A DNA stretch of 64,000 nt from Molossus alvarezi. Taxonomy: Eukaryota; Chordata; Mammalia; Chiroptera; Molossidae. The position numbers were made by a program, and so were the translations under genes. Shown here in pieces: positions 22,801 to 34,800 of the stretch (position 1 is the first letter of the stretch; each line of letters opens with the position of its first letter). A model generated the notes under the pieces. That model ran no database searches, was not told the origin of the DNA, and saw nothing but the letters and a program-made list of their open reading frames with translations. The stretch lies in the NCBI GenBank assembly GCA_037176705.1, contig CM073907.1, positions 11,935,001 to 11,999,000 of the forward strand. The letters run 5' to 3'.

Positions 22801-25800
22801 CCCCGGGGGCACCTTGTTGGGTGCCTGGCAGGACGTGGGACAGGCCTAAGGGTCAGGCTGAGCGAGGCTGGATTTGCTTTTGGAGGTTACCCTCTTGCCT
22901 AGACGTGAGCCCCCAGGAACCTGAGCCATCCTTATTTATTGTTCTCATCTGCTCCGTGCCCAACTAGCCTGGCAGGTGGTGGGCACAGAGTCGGACCTGA
23001 GGTGGGCCTCACAGCCTGTGGGAAGGTGGACGCTCCGGGTGGGCACTGGGAAGCCAGCGTGGGGTCGCTCACCCCCTCCAAGGAGGGGACACTGTTTGGT
23101 CACTCTCAGGCCGACACAGTATGTTCCGCCGAAGGATGGTCTCCACCTAAGCAGACCCTTTAATACAGTTCCTCATGTTGTGCTGACCCCCAACCATAAA
23201 ATTATTTTTGTTGCTACTTCATAACTGTAATTTTGCTACTGTTACATCTTAGGCGACCCCTGTGAAAGGGTCGTTCAACCCCCAAAGGGGTCGCAACCCA
23301 CAGGTTGAGAACCGCTGGTCTAGAGGAACCTGCCACCGTCTAACACCCAGTGCGGGTGCCGGGAGCCCCCTCGCTCCTGACCAGCTGAATGTCACCCTTG
23401 TTGTCGCCTCTGACTTACCATAGCCACCTTTATTTATTTATTATTTTTTCTTTATTGATTTTAGACAGCAAGGAAGGGAGAGGGAGAGAGAGATAGAAAC
23501 ATCAGTGAGAGAACGTGGATTGGCCGCGTCCTGCCTGCCCCCACAACCCGGGCATGTGCCCTGACCGGGAATCGAACCGGCGACCTCTTAGTGCGTGGGT
23601 CAACGCTCAACCACTGAGCCACACTGGCTGGACTGGCCGCCTTTACGATCCTAATCGTAATTGACCCTCTTGGTAGAAATACTAGGACTGTGAAATGATA
23701 GAACGAAAATGGATCAGAGAAAAAGAGACACAGTTGTAACTTTGTGACGAGAATGTGACTCTCTGCCCAGAAAATCTAAGAGACTGTTGCCAAACAGCAG
23801 AGTCAGGACAGGGTCACGAAACGGTGCGTGTCCCTGCAGACACCATGCTGCGGCACCTGCGGGCCACGGACGCCGTGAAGAACTTCTCGGAGTTCCGGCA
23901 GGAGGCCAGCATGCTGCACGCCCTGCAGCACCCCTGCATCGTGTCCCTCATCGGCATCAGCATCCACCCCCTCTGCTTCGCTCTGGAGCTCGCCCCGCTT
24001 GGCAGCCTCAACACCGTGCTGTCCGAGAACGCCAAAGGTGCTGGTCTCCAGGGACCTCCCGGGGGGCTGGGGACCCCCTCCATCCTGGCCTGGCTCTGCG
24101 GGGCGGGCCGCCTCCCTGTGGGGGATGAAAAGCCCTTCCCCGGGTCTAGCCTTATGCACTGGTGTCCGCAAGGTGGGGGAGCTCACGCTTTGGAGTCAGA
24201 GAGGAGCAGGTTCAAGTCCTGGTTGTCAGCCATAATCTAGAAAGTTGCTCAACTTGCTCACCTATAAATGGAGAAGGAGCAGAGCCCCACTGGGGGGACA
24301 TCAGATGAGGCAGCTGGGGAGACCCGAGCAGCAGCCTGGTGCCCATAAGCTTCCCAGCCAAGGAAATCTCTCCCTTGTGGGTGACGAACCACACGTGTTC
24401 ACCATTGTTAAAATCTGAGACCCTGGGGTCATTTTTACCTTAGCTTTTTTTTTTTTTTAATCCTCACCCAAGGACATTTTTCCATTTTTTGTTCAGATAG
24501 AGTGGGAGGGAGACAGAGGAAGAGAGAGAGAGAGAAACATCGACGTGAAAGGGACACATCAAGTGGCTGCCACCCGCACGACCAACCAGGGCCGGGGACA
24601 AACTGCAACCGAGGTACGTGCCCTTAGCGGGAACCGAACCCAGGTCTCTCTGGACCGCAGGCCAATGCTCCAACTGCTGAGCCAAACCGACTGAGCCAAA
24701 CCGGCCAGGGCTCTAGCTTTTTTCATTGTTAATCCTCATTCAAGGATATTTTTTCCATTGATTCTTCGAGAGAGTGGAAGGGATGGGGGGGTGGAAAGAG
24801 AAGGAGAAACATGGATGTGAGAGAGACACATTGATTGGTTGCCTCCCACATGCGCCCCGACCGGGGAGCGAACCTGCAACCCCAGTACATGCCCTTGACC
24901 AGGAATTGAACCTGTGACCTTTTCTTAAAAAAAAATATTTTTTTCTTTATTGATTTTAGAGAGGAAGGGAGAGGTACAGAGAGATAGAAACATCAATGAC
25001 AGAGAACATCAATTGGCCGCCTCTTGCATGTCCCCCACTGGGGATCAGGCCCACAACCTGGACGTGTGTCCTGACCAGGAATTGAACTGGCGACTTCTTA
25101 GTGCACGGGTCAACGCTCAACCACTGAACCACACCAGCCGAACTTGACCCTGTGACCTTTGGGTATGCAGACTGACGCTCTAACCACTGAGCAGACCGGC
25201 CTGGGCAATCCTATCTTACATTGTTAACGAAATTTTAAAATATATTAACTTGAAAAATGGATCACTAAATTCCAAAGAGTTGACAGAGGGAGACAGGGAG
25301 CTAGCTGTCTTTTGATCAGGAAAAAGACATGCAGTTAAAAATTAATTATTTTGCCCTGGCTAGTTTGGCTCAGCGATTGGAGCGTCGGCCCGCGGACCAG
25401 AGAGTCTCGGGTTCAGTTCCCACTAAAGGCACGGACCTCGGTTACAGTTTGTCCCTGGCCCTGGTTGGGGTTGTGTGGGTGGCGAACACTCAATGTGTCT
25501 CTCTCACATCGATGTTTCTCTCTCTTCCTCCCTCTCTCCCTCCCGCTCTATCAGAAGACAAATACAAAAATGTCCTTGGGTGAGGATAAAAAAAAAAGAT
25601 AAAAAATTAATTGTTTCTCTCTCGATGGAAAGGCTTTGTTTTAAAAAAAAAAAAAAGGAAGTGCTTATACCTGCAATTTGCCCCTTGACAGTAACAACCT
25701 TGGCCTGAGATGAACTCTTGGGATTTTGAATCTTTGCTCTTTTAGTAAAAACACAAATTCCAGGCCAGGGATGCCGTGAATGAAACCGTAATCACAGGCA

Positions 25801-28800
25801 TCTCTGTCCCAAATAATACTTTGCTTAAGAAGGTCCTTCTGCCCTGGCCGGTTTGGCTCAGCGGTTGGAGCATCGGCCTGCGGTCCAGAGAGACCTGAGT
25901 TCGGTTCCCACTGGGGGCATGTACCTCGGTTGCAGTTTGTCCCCGGCCCTGGTTGGGTCGTGTGGGTGGCAGCCGCTCGATGTGTCCCTTTCACATCGAT
26001 GTTTCTCTCTCTCTCTCTCCCTCCTACTCTATCTGAACAAAATATCAAAGAATGTCCTGTGTGAGGATTAAAAAAAAAAAATTTTAATTAAAAAAAAAAA
26101 GGTCCTTCTGCATCTCTCGGGCCCCCAGCGTGGAAGTGACGAGAGCATGTGAGTGGAATAGGAAGTATTTGGGGAGACAGCAGGTAAGAACAGAGCACAG
26201 GTGTTATAATGATACCCTGATGTTTTTCTTTGCAAAGATTCTTCCTTCATGCCCCTGGGCCACATGCTCACCCAGAAGGTTGCCTACCAGATCGCCTGTG
26301 GCCTGGCCTACCTGCACAAGAAGAACATCATCTTCTGCGACCTGAAGTCCGACAACATTCTGGTCTGGTCCCTGGACGTCAAGGAGCATGTCAACATCAA
26401 GCTGTCGGACTATGGCATCTCGAGACAGTCTTTCCATGAGGGCGCCCTGGGCGTGGAGGGCACCCCTGGCTACCAGGCCCCGGAGATCAGGCCTCGCATC
26501 GTGTACGATGAGAAGGTACCCCCACAGCCCACGCCGTCCCCTGCCCAGCCCCGTGTCTGGCCCGCCCCGCCGTCCTAGCAGCACCTGTAGCTCTGAGCTC
26601 CGTGCCCCGCCCCCAAGCGGATAGGTCCTTGACCTCCTGCTTCAAGAATGACCTAAGCGCGTGAGTGTTTAACTCGGCACTTGTGGCTGTGAACCAAAAT
26701 AGAAAAGGCAAATCAGAGTGACAGAAATAAGAGCCTCTCAGGAGCAGGTGACACAGACCAGGCACCTTGAAATGGAGGTTCTAACAGGAGCCTCCACAGT
26801 GAAAAGTCACAGGTCCCTCGCAGCCCTTCTTTGACTCTTGCGGATGCCTGTGTAGCTCGCTCTTTGCTGGGCCTTTCTGTGACATTGAAATGAGAGGAGT
26901 CGAATGTGGTGATCTAGGGGACATTGTCCTCTCTCTGGTTTGCATACACTATTCCTCTGGCCCCGAGCAGGTTAAGGTGAGGGTCTGTGTTTTCCTGCCC
27001 TGTCTTCACACTCAAGGGTAAGGACCATGCATCCTTGGAGCCACTAACCACAGCCTGGCAGTCAGCGGGTCTCACTGGGTGTTTGATGGATGGGTGGGCA
27101 GATGGATGGGTGGGTAAGTAGGTGGATGGATGGATGATGGGTGGATAGATGGACAGATGGATGATGGGTGGGTGGCTGGCTGGCTGGATGATTGGGTGGA
27201 TGGATGGATGGGTAGGCAGGTGGATGGCTAAATAAATGTGCATAAGGTGGGTGGAAGGAAGGATGGACAGACTGGAAGATGGATGCAGAAAGAGACAGAA
27301 TGATCGATGGTCAGGTGGTTCTTTGGATGTTCGGACAGGTGGAGAGAAAGGGCTGGATTGGTGGATGGATTAAGGAACACCTCCCTTGTCTCTTGGTGTC
27401 TCCCTGCTCCGTGCATGTCAGGGCCAGCTTCCGGAAGCTGCTGGGCCCGGCAGGGACCTGACCTGGCTGGCCTCTCTGCCCAGGTAGACATGTTCTCCTA
27501 CGGAATGGTGCTGTACGAGCTGCTGTCCGGACAGCGGCCTGCGCTGGGCCACCACCAGCTTCAGATTGCCAAGAAGCTGTCCAAGGGCATCCGCCCGGTG
27601 CTGGGGCAGCCGGAGGAAGTCCAGTTCCATCGACTGCAGGCGCTCATGATAGAGTGCTGGGACACAAAGCCCGAGAAGGTACCTGGGGATACAGGGCCGA
27701 GCCTGGCACCTCCAGCCACTGTGGCAGAGGCTGCCTACCCGCACTTCACAAAGGGTCGAGGACAAATGGGGCAACTCTCCCCTGCACACCTCTTCTGGCA
27801 AACGGTGTTTACTGCTCCTAATACATTCAGATCATTGCTTGTGTGAGTGTGTCACTCTCAAGATAAGTGAACTTCCTCCCCCCACAACTTGCATGTTACA
27901 TCATGCAAACAAAGCCTCCCCCTTAGAGCAGCATAGCCCCACGCAGGCGCGGAGAACATAGGTGTCTCTGTAAAGCGATGGAGAGACGCTTTGCTCATGA
28001 GAAACAGGGACCATGGTATCATTTTAAAGCCAGTTTTTCTCAGAAAGACCAGTGACTTCGAGGTTAAAACTCGTCGATCACTCTGGATGGTGCTAGCGTA
28101 ATGTGTTGGTAGTGAAAGAGGTCTGAGAACACTTCTTTACAGGATTGGACACTCCCTGGGGATGGGGGTTGGAAGATCAGAGTTGAAACCGATCTGATCA
28201 CCTGGGTGCTAGTTGCCATGCACAGTGATGACCCAGACACCTGGGGGTCTGTTTCTGGTGTCTGTTTCGGTCTTGTGTTCCAGCGGGGTCCTGAATGAAC
28301 GGGTCCTATCCTTCCTTCCTGGTTCAAGATCGTTGGTATCGTGGGCAGAATGGGCATCAGTGTGGTTAGAAGTGACCCCACTCACAGCCCTGGTGGCCTC
28401 TCTCCCTCAGCGACCGCTGGCCCTGTCGGTGGTGAGCCAAATGAAGGACCCGACCTTCGCGACCTTCATGTACCAGCTGCCCTGTGGGAAGCAGACGTCC
28501 TTCTTCTCGTCGCAGAGTCAGGAATACACGGTGGTGTTCTGGGATGGGAAAGAAGAGTCCAGGTGACGTCCCCAGGCTTTCTGCGCCCTGCGGGCACCAG
28601 AGTGGGGGGCAACCTGGAATTGGGGGGCAGTCGGGGATGACCATACTGAGAGACGTTCAGTGCATAGGGTTGGAAGCCTGGCGGAGTCCCCACAGGAGAG
28701 AAAACTGCCCGGCTGGTGTGACTCGGTTGGAGCATCATCTCATGCACTGAAAAGTCGCCGATTCGATTCCCGGTCGGGGCACATGCGGGAGGCAGCCGAT

Positions 28801-31800
28801 CGATGTTTCTCTCTCACATCAATGTTTTTCTCTCTCTCTCTGCCTCTCCCTTCCTCTTGCTCTAAAAAATCAATACAAACGTATTTTGTTTTATTTATTT
28901 ATTCTTTAAAATCCTCACCCAAGGATATTTTTCCATTTGTCTTCAGATAGAGTGGGAGGGAGGGAGGGAGGGAGGGAGGGAGAGAGAGAGAGAGAGAGAG
29001 AGAAACATCGACGGAAGAGGGACACATCGACTGGCTGCCTCCTGCATGACCCTGACCAGGGCCGGGGACTGAACCGCAGCTGAGCCATGTGCCCATGACG
29101 GAACCTGCAACACTTTGGTCTATGGGCTGACGCTCTAACCGCTGAGCCACACCGGCCAGGGCCAGTACAGACATATTTTAAAAAGAGAGAGGAAACCAAG
29201 CCCCCACATATAGACGTGCAGAAATGGGTCTATGATTAAGAGAAGCAAAGAAGAGGTGGCATCTGCTAGGGGCGGGGAGGGCAGGGGTCAAGGGAGGGTT
29301 TTCTTTTACGACGGGAGCTATTTTCAGCTTGATGGTGGAGTCAGTGATTCTGGGGACTGAGGAGAGAGGACAGTTAGTGGCTGAGTGGTGAGAGGGGAAG
29401 GGGGGGCATCTTTCTTCCCAATGGGGATGGCTTTTCTCTGCATGAATGTTCAAGCATTCCCGGGCAGGCAGACTCGGGCTCTGCCCCAGAACACGACACA
29501 ATTCAGCCCTGGCTCGAAGAGGCGGACAAGGCCACGCAGCTGCACCTGCTCCCAGGTGGCGGCAGGCCAGGCGGGGACGAGGGTGGCGGCCCCTGGCCCC
29601 TGAGCTGAGCGCACTGTCGCTGCCCCCTGTAGGAACTACACGGTGGTGAACACGGAGAAGGGCCTTCTGGAGGTGCAGCGGATGGGCTGCGCAGGGATGC
29701 GGCTGAGCTGCCAGCTCAAAGTGCAGAGCTCGCTGTGGATGGCCACCGAGGTAACCACCTGCCCGCGCTCGTCGAGGTGGGAGCCAGAGCAAATGACCGA
29801 AAACACAGGCCGCTGGGAACCTTTGAATTCGCCATGACCCTGGCTCCCACCTGTGAGACCCCCAGCCACGCCCGCAGCCCTGTGACCCAGCAGCGTCCCG
29901 CCTGCCTTGTCCACAGCTGGTGACTGGGACTCAGCCACGACAAGGGTCAGGGACAGAGCCCCAGCAGGAGAACCCCAGGAGCTCCGTAGTGTGGCGACCT
30001 GACTCGGTTTTCTAGAACATCCCCAGGTCTACACAGCAAATCCACTCAGCTCTGAGGCCTGGTGCCTTCACGTAAAAGTCTGCGGAAGGCCCAGGTGGCT
30101 GTCTTCTGAGAAACCCAGAGGGGAATGCCCCCAAATATGTGTTCTGAAGTGGGGTGGGGGTTGATTGGCGCAGCCCTCAGAGAGGGGTTGGGATGCGTGG
30201 TTCAGAAATGCATCCGAAATCCCTTCACACCACAGGAGCTGCAATCATTCTGCTTTAAGAATTTGTTCTAAGAAAATAACCAACACACGCACACTCACAC
30301 AAGTATCTGTAAGAATGCTCATCCCAGTAGAATTCACAGTAGTGAAGACTAGGGAACAGACTCAGCATCTGACAACGGGCGAACCAAATTGTGGTGCACC
30401 TGAGTGTAGGCAATAAAGAGACCTCACTTTGCCCCCCCCATTGACGACTAGACAGGTCCTCTGTCTGGAGTGGGTATCGTCACCGGAGTAGGAGGTGTGA
30501 TACCAGCAGGAACAGGGACAAACACATACAAGTACCCGCAGAAACTGAACATCCATGCCTCAGACCCTAAAGGTCATCTTCTCTGGGTGACAGATTATGG
30601 GGAATCTCACTTTCCCTCTTTAGACAATCCTGTCATTTTCAAAGTTTCTGCAAAGAACAGAAATTTGAAAACCATCAACCAGAAAGATCCATGGGTGTTC
30701 CTGAGCCCCAGAGCGGTTTCAGGACCGAGCGGGCCTGTGGGAAACAGTCTCTGCCCGGTCTGACCGGCTTCTCTGCCCCCAGGACCAGAAGATCTCCATC
30801 TACAGCCTCAAGGGCATGTGCCCCTTAAACACGCCCCAGCGGGCCTTGGACACCCCGGCTGTCGTCACCTGCTTTCTCGCGGTGCCTGTTTTAAAAAAGG
30901 TGAGGTATGGGGAAAGGGGGTGCGCAGGTAGCTGACTCTCCCTTCCTTTGGGGGTGAGGAGCATAGCCACACCCTCTCGGACCCCACGCCCGGTCACTGT
31001 CAGCCTGAGGGACCCAGGAGAGCTGGGCCGCTGTAACTGCCCTTCCTGCGTGGGAGAACCCGCGTGACCGGTAAGGCTGCAGGCTCAGCGGGGAGCTTGT
31101 GGTCCTCGTGCAAACTCCACAGCCCGGATTGGGTGAGATGGCAGATGTCCCATGGGCCCTTCACCTCTGACAGTCGCGACCTCAGGATCCTGGGCCAGCA
31201 CCTCCCCATGGCCCTGGCAGGCCCTGTCCCCACCCCTCAGTTCCAGACGTGGGTCCTTCTTTGTCCAGTATGGCCTCAACCTTGCACCCCTGCCTTTCTC
31301 AAATGAACCCCAAGTGGTGCTCTCCCCAGCCCAGGCCCCAAGCAGTTCTTCGATCAGACTCGGGCACTTCTGTGTGGCCGGTCAGGCTCCCCGCAGCTGG
31401 GCCCCTTGTACCCCAACCCGCCCAGCATCACACTCTGAGAGGCCTTTTCCGCCAGGAATTCTGCCTGCACACACCTCTCCTGACTACTTCCTGTTCAGTT
31501 TTCAAGGTCAAGGTCAGGGCCCCAGCTCAGAGAAGCCCCCACCCTCACTCCAGACCCTCAGCAACATTGTCGGGTTTCTCCGGCCCGGGATCCAGGCCCG
31601 GCTCCCTTTGTCTGCCCCGAGGCCCCTGCTCGAGGCTCCCCCGTCAGAGGAAGCCGCCAGGGGTCGTTACTGGTGTTGCTTGGTTAAAACGCATCGCCCG
31701 GTTTCAGTTTCCCCATCTGTAAAATGGGGGTGCACAGAGCCCATGAAAACAACCACTGGGTATTCCATACCCAAACTCCAGGCCGTGGCGCTGGGCGAAC

Positions 31801-34800
31801 ACCAACTTCTCATCACTTCCCGAGGGTCCCGAAATACATGCGCTCTTCTCTCCACCCTACCACAGTTTCATCTCTTTTTTAAAAAGTCTGAAATCAACCT
31901 CAGAGTCATTTATGACTGTGGCCCCACGGGTGAGGCTGGGCAGCTCGGGGCTCGGTCTGCACCAGGGCGCAGGAGAACATGACACAAAGCGTCATTTAAG
32001 GCCGCTGCTGGCCGGGGCCCCCGAGCCAGGGCACCACCGGCCGCACGACCAGGAGGAATAAAGCCGGCTCTGTGCGGGCCTCCCTGCCCGGGTACCTGCC
32101 CCGAGCGCAGGAGCAGACCCCTGCATGTCTGCACGCGCGCATTCACACTCCGTGGGACGTGGAAGGGCTCACTGCCCTGGCTGGGCTGAGCCCGACCCGA
32201 TAGAGACTGGGCTCCTGTTTGTTTTGGCTGCTTTCTTCCCGGAACCTGAAGGTGGATTTCCACAGCCCGGCTCAGTGCGCACTGACCTTGTTCTTGCCCT
32301 AGAGGCTGCCTCGGTCTCCCCTGGACAGCTCACCCTCCCGAGTTCCCCCAGCTCCCAACAGGGGGCTTTCGGCCGCTCCCCCTGCTCTGTTCTGGCTCCA
32401 GCTCTGTTCCCCTGAACTCTTCCCTCCCCAAACCCAGCCCCACCAGGGCGGCCACGCTGAGGCGCTGTGCCCTGTTCCCGGCTTCGCACTGATGATCATG
32501 CTCGGGAGGCCCTGGTGGGCCCGGCATGCAGCCTAGTGGCTGCAGCTTTGGCCTCTTTGCGGCGACCTCTAGTGGCTGTAGGAGAGTGCATGCTTCAGTG
32601 TGGGGGTGGGGGCACCCCAAGGACAATCAGTATCAGCTGGACCACAGGTATTTCCAGAGCAGCTGTGGGGAGCTGGGAATGTGGGCGCAGGCTCCACGAG
32701 AGGCCTGAGTTGGAAGCAGTGTTTGCAGAATTAGCTCAGCAGGCACGTGTTTTCTCCCGGAGGAGAAAATCCGGCGGGGACTCAGCCCTCCCGGAGGTCA
32801 GCAGGGGTGCGGCTTCTTAGGGGCCTGGCAGCCTCCCCCTCTTCAGGAGCCTTGCTCCTCTTCTCCCGGCAGAACTCCTACCTGGTGCTGGCGGGCCTGG
32901 CCGACGGGCTGGTGGCGGTGTTCCCGGTGGTGCGGGGAGCCCCAGACGACAGCTGCTCCTACCTGTGCTCACACACGGCCAACAGGTCCAAGTTCAGCAT
33001 CCCGGACGAAGACGTGCGGCAGAACCCCTACCCTGTGAAGGCCATGGAGATCGTCAACAGTGGGTCGGAGGTGTGGTACAGCAACGGCCCAGGCCTCCTG
33101 GTCATCAACTGTGCCACCCTGGACATCAGCAGGCGGCTGGAGCCCTACGCGGCCCCGTCGGTGGTCACCTCGGTCGTGTGCAGCTCGGAGTGCAAGGGCG
33201 AGGAGGTGGTCTGGTGCCTGGACAACTGGGCCAACTCCTTGGTGATGTACCATTCGGCCACATACCAGCTGTGTGCCCGGTACTTCTGCGGGGACCCCAA
33301 CCCTCTTAGGGACATGTTTCCTGTGCACCTGTCGGGCCTAGAGCCGCCGGACAGCCACACGGCCAGCCCGAAAGAGCCCGAGGCAGACTCCATCACGGAC
33401 GTGAGCATCATGTACAGCAAGGAGCTGGGCACGCAGATCCTGACGCACCAGGACTCGCTGACCGACTACTGCTCCATGTCCTCCTGCTCTTCGTCCCCGC
33501 CCCACCGGGCCCCCCTGTCCTCCAGCCTGCCCTGCTCCCCGGCAAGCTCCTCCAGCGTGCCCTTCTCCACCGACGGCGAGGACTCGGACCGGCTGCTGGA
33601 GCCCACAGCCGGCTCCGACAGGTCGGAGCACGAGCTGACCCCCGTGGACGGGGAGGCTTTCAACCAGCACCTGCAGGCCGTGAAGGTCCTCGCGGTGAAG
33701 GACGTCATCTGGGTCCCCAGGTAGGTCCCAGCGGGGGCACCATCTTGCAGGTGCTCATGGCTCTTCCTTTGGGGCCGGAGCGAAGGAACCTTGGAGACAC
33801 TGTCACTGTCCATCAGGAGTGGCCGTTCTGCTCCCAAACTGGGAGGGATCTCAGCAGCGCCGACAAGGTTACCCTGAGGCGCATCCGCCAACAGAGCCGA
33901 GGGCGCGGCGGTCAGGCGCGATCGGGTTTCCCGCTGGGGGGTGCTGGCCGGCCGGGCTCGGCGCCCTCTGCCACTCGGTCCATTAGCGGCACCCGCGCGT
34001 TTGTTGCCCTGCCGGTCTGCATGCCAACGCCATTTCCCCCGGAGAGCACCCCTGACAAAGCGCTTCCCCTTCTCGGTTCTGGTTTCGCAGGCGTGGCGGA
34101 GATGTTATCATCATCGGCCTGGAGAAGGATGCAGGCGCCCAGCGGGGCCGAGTCATCGCCGTCCTGAAGGCCCGAGAGCTGACTCCGTGGGGGTAAGACG
34201 GGGGACAGCTCTCAGGACCCACGCGGTGGCACGGGGAAGGCGGGCCCCTTCTTTGTCCCTGCACGGGGGCGTCCGTCCACGTGGCCACAGGCACACCGGA
34301 GCAGGGTGAGGTGCTCCGGGCAGCTCCTAGATCAGCAGACACCAGCTGGCCCCAGACGCCTGTTTCTGGGGAACCCATTGCACCTGGTGGCCGAGTGCCC
34401 CGCCTGGGGTACGTCACCCAAGTACAGGTGCCATTGAAATGGAGATCCAGGTAGCTCACTGTCTTTCCCACCAAGCGGGAGAGCCCTTACCAAGGTGGCC
34501 CACCTGCCCAGAGAGCACCAGGTGGGGCTCGGTGCCCATCTGCTGGGAGCTCCCACTAGACAGGACAATGTCCGGACCCAGTCTGCCTGGCTGTGGAAGT
34601 GGGGAGCTGGCACTGGTGATGTCCCCACAGTGTTTGACGGGCAGGCAGCATTGTTCGCACCCTCACTTTGTCTCTTGAATCTCCCTTATGGGGAACCCCA
34701 TTTGGCCTGTCCTCCAGAGCAGGGCGCTGACCAAGGAAATGCCCATGGCAGCTCCCCGCCCCTGCCCCCGGTGTCCAGCTCTCTCAGGGAGTCACGAGGG

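Noticed and set aside
31152..31982. 276-codon ORF in an LRRK1 intron
   Set aside because: No homology recognised and it contains a MIR fragment; random open frame.
32969..33891. Minus-strand ORFs opposite the large LRRK1 exon
   Set aside because: They mirror the GC-rich codon usage of the real exon on the other strand.
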